DNA from: Brachionus koreanus
Lineage: Eukaryota > Rotifera > Eurotatoria > Ploima > Brachionidae
Length of the DNA stretch: 64,000 nucleotides
Direction of reading: 5' to 3'
Assembly: GCA_016987375.1 (NCBI GenBank)
Contig: PJRA01000508.1
Location: forward strand, 612,438 to 676,437
The first letter of the stretch is position 1. Every line of letters starts with the position of its first letter. This document shows positions 43,801 through 56,039 of the stretch, in pieces. Below the pieces are notes generated by a model that was not told the DNA's origin, did no database searches, and worked only from the letters and a program-made list of their open reading frames with translations. The position numbers and the translations under genes are program-made.

Positions 43801-46580
43801 CCACATGGACGCCGTAATTGCGGTTAAAGAGCTCGGATTGACTTTTATGAAAGGAGACTATGCACATTGTGGATTTCCGGAAGTTGCCTTAAGTCGTTTT
43901 GCAGATGCATTGGTATCCAAAGGCTACAAAGTTGGTCGAGTTGAACAAACCGAAACACCTGACATGATGACTGAACGAGTGAAAAAAACTCGCGAAGATA
44001 AAACTGTACGACGAGAGATATGTCGCATTACTACGCCAGGAACCAAGACTTTCAATCTTTTAGATGGAGAAATTTCAAATGCTTTCAGTCAATATCTCTT
44101 TTCTCTCATAGAAAAAGTTGTTTTAAATCAAGAGAAAAAAAGTCGAATTTTCGGCGTTTGTTTTGTGGACACAACATGTGGCAAAGTTCATCTCGGTCAA
44201 TTTGAAGACGATCGAAACTGCTCCAAGTTGAGAACCACTTTAGCTCACTATCCACCAGCTCACATAATTTATGAACGAAATAACATTACAAAAGAAACCA
44301 AGAGTATTATAGATTACCAGAACGGTATTAAAGAGGCCTTAAATCACGAAAAAGAAATGTACACAGCATCAACTTTGCTTAGAATGCTAACAGAAAGTGA
44401 ATATTTCAAAGAAAAAGGAGAATTTGAATGGCCCGAACAATTTAAAAATGTTCTAAGCGACCATGATTCTCTTGGTCTAACTGCCAAGTCCGATTTCGAA
44501 TTAGCTGTAAATGCAATGGGTGGTATTTTGTGGTGTCTTAAAAAATGTCTTATTGATCATGAAATTTTATCAATGAAAAATTTTGAAATTTATAGTCCAG
44601 TTGATAATTTAATAACCACTGAAATAAAAAAAACTGACTTAAAAAATACTTTTTCCAAACAAAAATACATGGTTCTTGATTCTATTTCATTGGCAAATCT
44701 TGAAATATTTGAGAATAACTTTGATCAAACTCAATCAGGAACTCTTTACGAAAAATTAGATTTTTGTAACACTTTGTTCGGAAAGAGATTATTGAAATAC
44801 TGGTTAGTTAATCCTTTATGCGACCAAGAGTCCATTAATGATCGTCTAGATGCCATTGAGGATTTAAGAAGCATAGAAGATAAACTAGGCTTTGTTACCG
44901 AGCAACTTAAGAGTTTGCCTGATTTGGAAAGACTCATCACTAAGATACATCAGTTGGGTAATGTGGGAAAAGACCATCCAGAAACTAGAGCTATTATGTA
45001 TGAAAATGACACTTATAGCAAGAAAAAGGTCGAAGATTTTTTGACCATTTTGACAGGATTTGGCAACGCTTCCAAACTTTTTCATTCGATGAAAGAGTTT
45101 GCACCCAAATCGAAGCTTTTAAAGACCATTTTGACAATCACTAAACCCGAAGAGGCTGCCAACAAACTCGGATTTCCATATTTAGATGAGCTGTTGGAGG
45201 TTTTCAAATCAAGTTTTGATGCTGATCTGGCTAGGAGCACTGGCAAAATAATTCCATCCGAGGGAGTTAACGAAGACTATGACATTGCTATTTGTGATAT
45301 CAAAAAGTGTGAGCGCGACTTTGAAAAGTATTTAAATGAGCAGAAAAAATATTTTAGTTGTACAATTAGCTATTTTGGCACAAGCCGAAATCGCTATCAG
45401 CTAGAAATTCCGGAGCATCGATGCAAAAATTTGCCCGATGATTTCGAATTAACTTCGAGTAAAAAAGGTTTCAAGCGTTATTGGTCTTCAGATATAAAGT
45501 TGATGATTTCAAAATTGACAGATGCTGAGGATAGACGAGAAAAAGCTTTACGTGATACAATGAAATGTTTATTTAAAAAATTCGATGCATACTATAATGT
45601 ATGGAACAGAGCTGTGCAATGTTTGGCCATATTAGATGTACTGGTTAGTTTGACTCAATATGTTAGAAACTCCGAGTCAGACATGTGCCGACCCGAAATA
45701 GTAATTCTTGATGATAATTCAACGCCTTTTATTGATATTAGAAATGGTCGACATCCTTGTTTGGGCAAGACGCCTAGTGGCGACTTTATTCCCAATGACT
45801 TGGTAATTGGTTGTCAAGATGCAAATAATAATTGGCAAAAAAATCCCTTGGTGATAGTAACAGGCCCGAATATGGGCGGAAAATCGACCTTGATGCGTCA
45901 AGTAGGCTTGATTGTCATACTAGCTCAAATGGGTTGCTTTGTTCCGGCTGAGAGCTGCCGAATAAGCCCAGTAGACAGAATATTCACACGTATAGGTGCT
46001 AGTGATAAAATTATGGCTGGTGAGAGCACTTTCTATCTTGAACTTAGCGAAACAGCGTCAATTTTGCACCATGCCTCAAAACATTCATTGGTTTTGATGG
46101 ACGAACTGGGCCGTGGTACAGCTACTTTTGATGGTACTGCAATAGCTTATAGTGTAGTTAAAGAATTAGCTCATAATATAAATTGTAGAACACTTTTCTC
46201 TACTCATTATCATCATTTGGTTGAAGAATTTACAGACAAAGACAATGTTAGTATGGGTCATATGCAGTGTATGGTTAACGATGATGATCAAAGTATTACA
46301 TTTTTATATAAATTTGGCGAAGGAGCATGTCCCAAAAGTCATGGTTTTAATGCTGCAAGACTGGCTGATATTCCGGAAGACATAATAAAATTGGGCTCGA
46401 TTAAATCAGTTGAGTTTGAAAATTTTACTAAAAAAATTCAACTATTAAAGTAATTTTATATTATTTGAGTTTTATTTATTTTTTTTAATTTATTTCATTT
46501 TCTAAAGAAAAGTGATACATTTGAAAAAAAAAGATGAAATTTTGGACATTACCGAAAAGTTCAAATCTTTAACACATTGA
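40820..46580 (+). CDS. MSH6: MSH6, DNA mismatch-repair MutS homologue
   Basis: Four exons (40820-41406, 41465-41552, 43718-46449, 46508-46580), 1159 residues. With MSH2 it forms MutS-alpha, which recognises mismatches and small loops. Visible: an N-terminal PCNA-binding-like motif (NTLLNYFKK), an acidic/Lys/Pro-rich linker, the mismatch-reading KVGKFYELYHMDA with the Phe-x-Glu at about 249-251, MSH6 blocks YKVGRVEQTETPDMM and RREICRITTPGT, Walker A TGPNMGGKST at about 940, and MutS signatures DELGRGTATFDGTAIAYSVV and STHYHHL. No PWWP domain is visible between the linker and the mismatch domain, unlike human MSH6, which accounts for much of the shorter length. The last 58-nt intron separates a short C-terminal exon ending in KFKSLTH. 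Confidence 0.96.
41553..43717 (+). other. Second intron of MSH6 (2.2 kb)
   Basis: GTAAG at 41553, ATTGTAG ending 43717. A/T-rich with no coding signal. A short patch at 41875-41950 of higher complexity (GGACTAAGTTTCC, CCATGAGGATCATCCC) and one at 43200-43330 ending in GATTCGAAACC are the only non-simple sequences; neither could be assigned. Confidence 0.7.
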
Positions 46581-48126
46581 AGAAGCTAAAGAATTAATTC
46601 TTAAATTTTTTGTACAATTATCGATTTTTTTTCCAAGCAATTTCAAGTTCCGAATTATTTTAAGAATTTATTTTAAATCCAAATATCATTTTGTCTCAAT
46701 TTACATTGAATTAATTGATTGCTGATTTTTTTTTAAATTATGATAAAAAAATATACTAGAAATAATAATTTTAAAAAATTATCTATTAATTATTCATTTA
46801 TTAATTAGCCCTTAGCAAAAATTTTTTTATACCCATTTAAATTGAATTATTTGTGCTAAAAAATTTATCAAAAATTAACCTTTAAGTCACTCATTGATCT
46901 GTTTTAATCCAGGCGATGAGAAACAAAGAATTTTCCAAAATTAAAATTGATTTTTTTTGAATAAAAGTAAAGTTAGGGTTAAAAAACAATGTTTAACAAG
47001 CATAAACAATACACAATTTTGATAATTAAATTTGTCGCAATTATCCTTCACGTTTCAGTATTTTTAATATCTTTGGACAAAGAATTTTGATAGAAATTAA
47101 TTTTTGAAATCAAAAGACTTCAATTTTTAATAATAATATTAATTTTTTGAGTTGAAATATAAAAAAAATATATATATATCTTTGTTTTGTGAAGGCTAAA
47201 AAAACGAAATTAAAATTTTCTGTATAAAATCTCTATTTAATTCGTCTGTCTAATTAAAGGTAAATTTTATTATTCAAATTACACACGACTGTCAATTTGG
47301 TTTGATAGTTTAGACTTAAAAAATATCAGGTTTTTTGGAATTCTTCAAATTCTTTTAAATGATCTACTACTTTAAAGGCTTAACTTGAGCATTAAGTTTT
47401 TGGTCTAAAAATTAGGAATCTTCAAGTCGCTTTTGTAAATTTTTCTTTTTTTTAGTTCACAAAAATCATGATGTTTTACTATTTCTATTTAAAAGATAAT
47501 AAATAAATTAAAAAGTTCATTTTAATTAACATTTTTTTTAATTAACAACAATCTTGAAGAAAACAAAGCTTGCTGAATAGTGTCGTATAATTTGTTTTGA
47601 AAAAAAAAATTGACTGATACGAATTTATGCTATATTGGTCTTTACTTTGACAAATCACGTGTGCTTATGCCATGTTTAGATTGTGTGATCACCATTTTGC
47701 TCCAAATAAAAAAATTTTTTCATAGCTTATTGAATTTTTTTAACAATTCATCACTGTTTTTAATTGTATTTTAGTAAATAATGTAAATTTTGTAAATTTG
47801 ACAATTTGTTTGAATATTTTTACAGAAAAATTCATGCATTAATTAAATATTTCATTCTATATTTTACTAAAGAAGAAAAAATTTTTTGTTAATTAATTTA
47901 AAAAATTGAGTTTTAGAACCATTTTCTAGAAAGGTAAATTTAAATAAATTATGATCGTTTCTGAAAATCGCGACAACTAATTTTTGAGTTAATTAAAAAA
48001 CAAAGCAAAATAGTACAAAAAAATAAAAGAAACTCAATTAAGTTTAAAAATTGTTTTATGTTCTATTGCATAAAAATTGTCTTTTTCATTCAATTAATAC
48101 TTTTTTCATCTAGCAGCAAAAACTAA
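46581..48126. other. Intergenic MSH6 to acyltransferase-like gene
   Basis: No gene or repeat recognised. TTTTTTCATCTAGCAG, an acceptor-like site, ends about 12 nt before the next ATG. Confidence 0.5.
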
Positions 48127-49776
48127 ATGGATTTTTATCCACCATTGAATTTAGATCAAATTTTTGACAAGACAATTAACGATTTTGCTTTGACTAAGTT
48201 TGGTTTTTCAAAGTCACTTAACCGGAGCAAAAGTCATGCTAGTATAGATGTCAAAAATCCTAGCGATAATTTCATCAAATCGAAAAGCTTATGCCAAACC
48301 TCTCCCATCAGAATCTTGCGCAAATTGGGTCTGAATGAAAGAATATTTCATGGCTGCAGCGATATCAATCGAAACTACATTTATCGTACTGTTATTATAA
48401 ACACTAAAATAAACCTTTACAACAATGCTGATGTCATTTTTAAATCAGTAAATGAGTGGAAATCAATACACCCATTGCTTAGGTGTCGGGTTTTCACTTC
48501 TGATGAGAAATACTTTGCCTATGCCTCAGAGGAAACAATTAAAAGTAATTCAAATGTTAATTTATATCGCTATAAGTCAAATCACGTGACTAGTTGTGAC
48601 GACATTTGGAAGCTCCTAGTGGAAAGAGAGATGACACTGCCAATTAATGGAAAAAATGGTCTTTTATGGAGATTGACTTTTTTTCATGTTAAAACTGTTC
48701 CTAAAGTAGATTCTAGTGATTTCTATTATGCTGTTATTCTAACTTTTGACCATTCAATTATGGATGGTAGAAGCTCTTATTTTAGTCTGTTGCAATTGTT
48801 TTCTTTGATAGAAAACAATTATTTAAAAATTCAAAATAAGATTATTGAAAAGCCATTGTTGCCGGCCAAAGAGGATTTGTTCAAACAAACATTTAATGAA
48901 AAGTTACAGATAAATTTCTATTCAAAAAGACCAGAGTTTTTGCTACATCAAAATTCAAATGCTTACATAAGACTGAAAAAGTTGAGTGCCGAAGAAGAGG
49001 CCAACGGCGTTATTTGTTCGCATGAAAATTATCCTGTTATAACAATAAAAGAATTGATACAAATATCCAAAGAAAACAATTCCAAATTTAGAAGTTTGAT
49101 AATTCAAAAATTTGATTTAGATAAAATAGTTCAAAAATGCAAAGAGAATAGAGTTAAAGTAACAATGTTCTTGAATATGTGTCTTGTGCAAGCTGTGCGA
49201 TTATTATATGAGAAATTTGATGATGAGCTTAATTATTTGATACATGAGGCAGTAATTCATTTCACTACGAATATTAGTGTAAGAGAATTTGAGGAATTTA
49301 GTAATCAAACTAGGGATACAAATGAGACAATTGGATGCTATATTAGTCTCGCATTTTCCAGTTATGACAAGCCTATGAGCTATGGGACAAGAAATTGGGT
49401 GCACAATTTTTGGAATCTTTGTCAAAAAGAATCTGATGAATTTCACTCAAGACTAAAAAACAGAGAATTTATACATTCAATTCGATTACCCAACAAAAAA
49501 AAAGAACTTAGTGAATTTCTTTATCATTTTGGTAATTCAAATCTTGGCATACTAGAGTCGTCTATTAGTGAAAAAAAATTGATTAAAGTTAAACAGACAT
49601 TTGCTACGGGCAGATTTTCAAAAGAAAATTTTTTATGCTGGTTTACTAATTTAATGGCTACTATTGATGGTCAATTATGTTGGACAATTTCTTTTAATTC
49701 TTGTTTTATAAGTCAAGATATGATTAGTCTTTTAATAGAAAATCTAACTTGTATCATCAAAGAACTAATAAAATAA
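48127..49776 (+). CDS. Condensation/CAT-fold acyltransferase-like protein
   Basis: Intronless, 549 residues, ATG start. At about residues 208-216 it has FDHSIMDGRS, the HxxxDG active-site motif of the chloramphenicol-acetyltransferase-fold superfamily (NRPS condensation domains, PapA-type and alcohol acyltransferases), with Asp before the catalytic His where many relatives have a second His. Supporting landmarks: N-terminal RKLGLNERIF and SVNEWKSIHPLLRCRV (the usual RHPLLR block), VTMFLNMCLVQAV in the middle, and TTNISVREF ... ETIGCYISLAF (the N.R/G.Y.. block). No carrier, adenylation or other NRPS domain flanks it, and no signal peptide is visible, so it is a free-standing enzyme, probably transferring an acyl group to an alcohol or amine. 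Substrate unknown. Confidence 0.75.
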   Translation: MDFYPPLNLDQIFDKTINDFALTKFGFSKSLNRSKSHASIDVKNPSDNFIKSKSLCQTSPIRILRKLGLNERIFHGCSDINRNYIYRTVIINTKINLYNNADVIFKSVNEWKSIHPLLRCRVFTSDEKYFAYASEETIKSNSNVNLYRYKSNHVTSCDDIWKLLVEREMTLPINGKNGLLWRLTFFHVKTVPKVDSSDFYYAVILTFDHSIMDGRSSYFSLLQLFSLIENNYLKIQNKIIEKPLLPAKEDLFKQTFNEKLQINFYSKRPEFLLHQNSNAYIRLKKLSAEEEANGVICSHENYPVITIKELIQISKENNSKFRSLIIQKFDLDKIVQKCKENRVKVTMFLNMCLVQAVRLLYEKFDDELNYLIHEAVIHFTTNISVREFEEFSNQTRDTNETIGCYISLAFSSYDKPMSYGTRNWVHNFWNLCQKESDEFHSRLKNREFIHSIRLPNKKKELSEFLYHFGNSNLGILESSISEKKLIKVKQTFATGRFSKENFLCWFTNLMATIDGQLCWTISFNSCFISQDMISLLIENLTCIIKELIK

Positions 49777-51119
49777 TTTTTTTTTGTTAACTATTTTTGC
49801 TATATTTTTGACATAAAAGATTAAAAAAAGCGAAGGTATATTTGAATTCGATGTGAAGCAGATTATTAGTAAATATTTCTATTTTCTAATATTCTTAATA
49901 GACTTATTCTTTTTTATTCTTTACTTCGCTTATATGTAAACAAAAATTAGATTTTTGTATTGTTATTTTTAAGCCTAATTAACAGCAAATTTTTATTTCT
50001 AATTTTTAATTTTTTTTTAACTACTTTTTAATTATTTCAAATATTATAACACTAAATTATTACATTTTTTATTAATAATAATTAAAATTTTTTTTATTTG
50101 TTAAGTTTAGAAGAAAAGTATTGCATTTTGCACTACCTTAGGGTTACCCCAAATTATTAAATAAAAAAATAATGAAATAATTGACTTTTTTAACTTTCTT
50201 TTAAATATTAATCACATTTATTTTATTATTTTGATTTTTGGCTTTTTTTCGACTTAAATAAATTTCATTACTAAATTTTAGAGATTTTTTTTTCAATGAG
50301 ACTATTAAAAACTAGTATGATGAAATTTTTGTTTAAATTCTCAATCCTTTTTAATTGAAAATATATAAAAAAATAAAATTTTGGATTCGAGAAAGAGAGA
50401 TTCTATTATGTAAGTCTTGTTTTTGAGATTCTCTCTTTACCTTGACTTATATAGACCTTAAGTAGTTTACTCCATATTAAAAAATGTATTTGAATTAATA
50501 TTGGGTACCGTCAGTGGTGACCACTAGATCGCCAAAACTTGATGTTGTCTGTGTATAACTAATTAAATAATATATTAAATATAATTATCCAAACGATATG
50601 AAAAATTTTCAAAGATTTGAATTTTATCAAATTATCAGTTTGATAAAATTTAGGAAAAAAAAATTTTAAACTCTGCGCCCATCAAGACGACCAAAACTAA
50701 GTTTTTACCTTACTCTAATTTGAATTACTACTTTATTTTTCTTTTATCAAATATCATAAATTTCATACAATAATTGTAAGATTTGGTAAAAGAAAAATCT
50801 AAAAAATTTTCGAAAAAAAAACAATTTCATGAACAGTATAAAAAAATAAGAAAAGTAAATTAAAAAATTTGCTAAAATGTCTAATGTATAAATTTGGTGT
50901 TTTTAAAAATAAAAATTAGGTTAAAATTGCATGTTTTGAATATTAAAAATGCCGATCAGTCATACCTCAATTCTTAAAAAGTTAAAAAATTGCTGAATAA
51001 CAAAAACTGAAATTTTGAAATTAAAATAATATATTATAATGCTAAATGAATTTTAGTAATGAAATAAAAAGGGCTTAAAATTTTTATCACTTAATTTGAA
51101 TTTGTTTTCTAAAACTAAA
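49777..51119. other. Intergenic, no gene
   Basis: A/T-rich. At 50390-50450 an interrupted inverted repeat (AAAGAGAGATTC ... GATTCTCTCTTT) could form a hairpin; its meaning is unclear. Upstream region of GTF2E1 lies at the right end. Confidence 0.5.
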
Positions 51120-52162
51120 ATGAATGATGAGAAAAATTCAAGTTGCATTCTAGATGATCTCAAGGAATTGATAAGAATTATTGTTTTGAATTTTTATGGA
51201 TTTGATTACTTTCTGTGTACAGAATATTTGATGATTTATTTATGTTTGCGCGAAGATGAACTTGCAGAGATGCTCAAGTTAGACCAAAAATCAATCCATG
51301 AACATTTGCTAACACTAAAAAAAGAAAAGTTTCTAAATGAGAAATTGATGGTAGATATTAAAAAAGACGGAAAACATGTTAAGCATCATTTGTTTTACAT
51401 CAATTATGTCTCAGCAGTTAATGTGATTAAGTATAAAATCGACAAAATTAGAGAACGCATTGAGAAAGAGCAGCTTAAAAGCACAGAAACTGTATATAGA
51501 TGTGGCAAATGCTCTAAAGTATTTACAGAATATGACATGAGGGACATATTTATGACAATGAGATGTCCAAGTTGCTTTGGCGAAATTCGCGAAGAAATTC
51601 ACGAATATCGGAATTTATTGCAATTATTTAATACTAAAATGAGTCGAGTTTTTGAGCTTATTAAAAATGTTGACAAAATTAAACTTCCATTGTCTGTTCT
51701 TAGACCTGTAGCACATAATGAACATGTTATTCGAAAAAAACCGGTTCTTACTGAACAGATAAATTACGTAAGAAAGGAAGATTTAACCAGCAAAGGACTT
51801 GAAATCTTTAAGCATTCAAAGCAGAAAGCAGCAGGGAATGAGGAAAAAAAGTCTGATGAAGATTTTGAGGAAAATGTTTTGGACAAACTTTTGAAATTTG
51901 AATTTAAAAAAATAAAAATCGAAGAAGGTAAGCTTTAATATATGATTTTAGTTTTATTTATTAATTTCTTTTAGATCAAATAGTTTCTTGTTTAAATGGA
52001 GAGGTAGACGAAAATAAATTACCAACTATATTGGTAAATGGAAAAGAAATAACATTTGACCAGGTTACACCTGAGCTAGCAGATCAGATGAATGAAAAAG
52101 AAAGAGAAGCCTATATAAATGTTATTAGTGAGCTTTACTCTCAAGTTTACGATAATTTTTAG
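51120..52162 (+). CDS. GTF2E1: General transcription factor TFIIE alpha subunit
   Basis: Exons 51120-51927 and 51975-52162 (47-nt intron, phase 1), 331 residues, somewhat shorter than the human subunit (439). TFIIE alpha recruits and stimulates TFIIH in the Pol II preinitiation complex. Visible: the N-terminal winged-helix domain (about 15-90; YLMIYLCLREDELAEMLKLD), the zinc ribbon YRCGKCSKVFTEYDMRD ... MRCPSCFGEIREE at about 126-158, and the C-terminal block PTILVNGKEITFDQVTPELA, DQMNEKEREAYI, preceded by a short acidic stretch. The ATG at 51120 is the first in frame; the frame is open a little further upstream without one. Confidence 0.94.
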
Positions 52163-52434
52163 CTTTTTTTTCTAAATTATTTAATTCAAATCTAAATGAG
52201 AAGATAAAAATGGCAAAAATATTTAAATTTGTTTGAATGTTTTAATTTTTAATTTTTTTTATTAAAATAAATCGATAATTTATTATTTTCTATAATTCTA
52301 TCAATAAAATTAACTTGACCAAAATAAAATATTTTAGCTTTTTTTAAGTATTGTTTGATTTAAAATTACTTTTCAGTTTTCCAACTTTTTATTCATATTT
52401 TTTTCATTACATCTTTATTTTAAAAATGGACATC

Positions 52435-53170
52435 ATTGGAAGAATTCAGAAGAGGAAGAGGATATGTTGATCAGATATTAGCTCAAAGAAACATCATAGA
52501 ACTAAGTCTAGAATGAAAATGTCAACTTCATAGACTACAAGAGGGACTTTGATAGTGTTAATAGGGAAAATGTTTGGATCATACTTAAAACTTGTACCTC
52601 ACAAACTTGATAAAACTCTTCCACAGGTATTCACTGGAGTCTTACCACAAGACTTGACTTGTGAAGAAGACCTTGACTTTGCAGATGATCTTGTGTTGAT
52701 GGCAAATACAGAAACTAATATGCACCTCAAAATGCAAGATCTTGTGAATAATGCTAAACCAACTGGACTTGAAATAAACGGGAACAAAACCAAAGTATTT
52801 TGCATAAACACGGAACTTAACAGCCCAATAAACATCGACGGCATACAAATTAAGAGCGTTACAGACTTCACATATCATCAGCACGACTATGGGAAGACAC
52901 AATTGAGAATTGAGAATAAACTGTCGAAATGTATGGTAGTAAATGTTGGGGATGTCTGAACTTGACAGAAAAAGTGTTAATACATTCAACACTTGTAGCT
53001 TTTGGTAAATCCTAAAAACACATTGGCCTGATAAATAACAAATGACGGACTATACAAGAGAACAAATTTGGAATCAATGAGCCTGGCTTAAGGAACAAGA
53101 GACTAAGATGATTAGGACATATACTTAGGATAAAAGAGCACTGCAAGGCAGGCTATGCTTCAAAAAGAGC
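52435..53170 (+). mobile_element. LINE reverse-transcriptase wreck
   Basis: Pieces of a non-LTR RT in several frames: FRRGRGYVDQILAQRNIIEL, then DYKRDFDSVNRENVWIILK, then LDFADDLVLMANTETNMHLK with GLEINGNKTKVFCIN and SVTDFTYHQ, and finally RRLRWLGHILRI-like codons near 53100. Stops and frameshifts lie between; the catalytic FADD is intact. Different clade from the CR1-like copy at 28-30 kb. Confidence 0.85.
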
Positions 53171-53291
53171 GTTAATTATTTTAATTTTTTTTTGTTTAAG
53201 AAACAAAAAAATTTTTTATTTTTTTAATATCGTTTAAAATAAAAATAAATAAATTTAAAAATAAAATCCCAAATTCTAATTTGATAAAATC

Positions 53292-54757
53292 CTAAAATCT
53301 GATAAATTGAATTAGACCATAATCACCAGTTATCATCCATTTATTCGAGTCGGGATAATTATTGATCATTTCAATAAAATTGGGATTTTCTTTATCCAAA
53401 TTGGCTACCAAATCAGACTTAAGTGTTCTTATTGCACACAAAGAAGTTGGTTTAAATCCTCTCACTGCTTCAGTTAAAGGTGTACTAATGTCCCAATCTA
53501 GATCTCCGATCAATTTTCTATAATTCAAATCTCCTTTCAAAAGAATTAAAGAGCTTGTCGTTTTAAATTCTGAGTACAAATCTGGATTAATTCTTTCCAT
53601 TTGATCAAAAGAATACGGCAAAGTCCAAAAAGAATTCTCACAATTTAATTCTAGCCTATTTTCTTCTTGCATATAATTGTTTAATCTTCTTAGAAAGTTG
53701 TTGATGACCAGCGAATTTGACGATTGCAACTGCTGAATTAAAATATCAAAATCTGATCTAGTTACGTCACTGATGAACCAAGAAAAAGCTTTGCCATGTA
53801 GGCGAATTTTGTCCACAAAGTCATTTCTTAGCAAGAAGTCACATAGTATAAGATCCGCGGCTAATTCAATCGAACAGTTGTCCAAAACAATATCAATGCA
53901 TACTGTTCGATTTTCTTTTTCTAGCTTCAAATTTTTCAAATATTGCCACAACTCTTCTGTGTGATCACACAATACATTGGACCTAAATGAGTCCAAAAGT
54001 TCGACAAGATTATGAATTTTTGAACTCACATCATTACCACTTGACAAGGACAAGTCATTTTTATTAGCCCACAGAAGTGCTTCCACAATAACCCTAAATC
54101 TTTCATGCATTAAGCTCTGATTTTGTTTTTCTTCATTTAAATCTAATGGACAAAGGTTTGTTATTAATTGAAACACACTATTAAGACTTAGTTCATAGGA
54201 CTGTAGTTTAGATTTTTCATAAGGATCATATTCTTTTAAGCCAGTGGTGCAAAGAAGCATTGCCTCACGAATGCGTCGATATACATAGCATTCTGCAAAT
54301 AACCAGGGAGATTTGAACCATGTACAACTATCTGAACCAATTTGAGATTCTAATTCTTCTAGAGAAGTGTTCCAAAGTTGTGAATCAGAGCCTGAATCGG
54401 TTATTTTTTTGAATTTCTTGTCTGTTGTCAATTCATATCTCAATTGACTCAATAGTTCAATAGAATTTTTCAAATCATCAACTATATCCTAAAAATTATG
54501 ACTTAAAATTTAAATTAATTTAATTTATTCAATTTTACTTGAGAATAACGCTCGATCAATTCGCTGCGAAATCTCGAAAGATAGTCTATAGCTTTTGTAA
54601 TAATCACAGGAAGACGATCTTTAATCGTAATATATGCAAATGTGCTTTTAATTTAATTTAAAAAGTTTAATTTAATTTTATTTTATTTTATTTAGAACTA
54701 AATTAAACTATACTCTTTTTTAGATGCTGACAAGGCTTCTGGAGTTTTCAAGCTCAT
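53292..54757 (-). CDS. ARMT1: ARMT1, DUF89 damage-control phosphatase
   Basis: Three exons on the minus strand: 54714-54757, 54539-54644, 53292-54488; 448 residues (human 441). The family hydrolyses reactive sugar phosphates such as fructose-1-phosphate using a divalent metal; a carboxyl methyltransferase activity has also been reported for the human protein. Visible: FAYITIKDRLPVIITKAIDY near the N-terminus, WFKSPWLFAECYVYRRIREA, LLWANKNDLSLS, the metal-site block VLDNCSIELAADLILCDFLL (Asp-Asn as in DUF89), and FWTLP with LILLKGDLNYRKLIGDLDWD and TLKSDLVANL. The exon 1 donor (GTATAG) was chosen because it keeps phase and restores the family sequence; exon 1 is the least certain part. Introns are 50 and 69 nt. 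Confidence 0.93.
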
Positions 54758-55808
54758 TATTATTTAAGTTTATTATATCCTAATTTTCAAGCTAAAATTA
54801 AAAAAAAAAATTTAAATTATGCATAATATTAGTAATATTATATTTGTCTCAAATCAAGTGATTTTTTTATCTTTTTTTGTTTTAAGATAAGAAAATAAAA
54901 TTTTTAAATATTAAAAATTATCAAGATATCAATATCTATTTATTTTAAGATACAAAATTTTAACGTTAGCTGGAGAGAGTACTAAAAATATTTCATGAAT
55001 TACGATGTAATGATAGAACATTTATTGGATAATAATCTCATATCTGATTGTCAACATAGCTTTCTGTATGCTTAAAGGCTTTTTGGTGCATCTGGTGTAA
55101 ACAATTTTTGTGAAACCATTCGACAGAGTTTCTCATAACAAGCTTTTGTATTAGCTTACTTTAATGACATGTTAGAAATTATCGAAAATGAATAGGAAGT
55201 GTACGTAGATTTTAGAAATTTTGAAAAAAATTAAGAATCAAAAACAATTTAAATATTTTTAAAATATTTTTTAAAATTCAATTAAAATTATTTCAATTTA
55301 ACAAATATAGCTCATATACGGATCAGGATTAAAATATCATAAAAAAAGTGAATCATAAAAACTAACACATTAGAATAAAAATTGCTAAAAAAAATTTCAA
55401 AAAGATTAGTCAACACATATAAATTGTCTTAAACAAGTGAAAAGGTTGCTTGTTGTCAAATCGAGTCAATTAATTTTCCAGGTCTCAAATTAAGGTCTTT
55501 CATTAGTAAAACTAAATCAAAAAAACCAAAAGCTGGTTATTGGTATATAAAAGACTAATTTAAAAATTTAAATTTTTTTTAAACAATTTTATGTTTTTGT
55601 CACTTAATTGTATAAAGTTTAGGAAAAAAAATTTATGTGTTTTTAACATTATAAGATAAAAATTAGACTTAATTTTTTTGCTAAAAATAAACTTATGTGT
55701 TTGTAACATTTTATTTAAATCACTTTATGTGTTAATAATCTTTTTTGATAAATAAATTTAAGTTTATGTGTCATTCACAAAATTTATGTTTTTTAATCTC
55801 TTTTTAAA
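54758..55808. other. Intergenic with a LINE scrap
   Basis: Contains the RT remnant at 54980-55180. From 55560 to 55800 the phrase TTTATGTGTTTTT/TTATGTGTTTGTAACATTTT recurs at irregular spacing (about 55590-55790), a degenerate repeat. No gene. Confidence 0.45.
54980..55180 (+). mobile_element. Short LINE RT remnant
   Basis: A frame reads MIEHLLDNNLISDCQHSFL, matching the RT motif before the catalytic core (.L..H.EKN.LIS..QHGF), followed in another frame by FVKPFDRVSHNKLL-like codons (..KAFD.V.H..LL). Badly decayed. Confidence 0.6.
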
Positions 55809-55985
55809 GCCCGTATAGCTGAGTGGCTTGTGTGTTAGTCATGCAAGCAGAGGGTGGAGGGTTCAAAACCCACTGAGGGTGGAAAAATCTTCAAAATGTC
55901 TCTGCAATACGGGGCGNNNNNNNNNNNNNNNNNNNNGCTCAAAAAGGTACTTGAAAAGGAGATGATCTCCTCCCCATTATCCACT
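55809..55985 (+). mobile_element. tRNA-derived SINE, copy 2, broken by N gap
   Basis: Better preserved head than copy 1: A box TAGCTGAGTGG and B box GGTTCAAAACC, as in a type 2 Pol III promoter. The body matches 21424-21690 up to TACGGGGCG and resumes at GCTCAAAAAGGTACTTGAAA. The N run replaces the middle part. Confidence 0.8.
55917..55936. other. Assembly gap (20 N)
   Basis: Twenty Ns inside the SINE. In the other SINE copy the corresponding stretch (21534-21641) is 108 bases, so the true gap is probably near that length and not 20. Confidence 0.95.
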
Positions 55986-56039
55986 AGGATAGAATTGGTT
56001 AAAAAAAAAAATCTCTTTTTATGGTATTTTAATCCTGAA

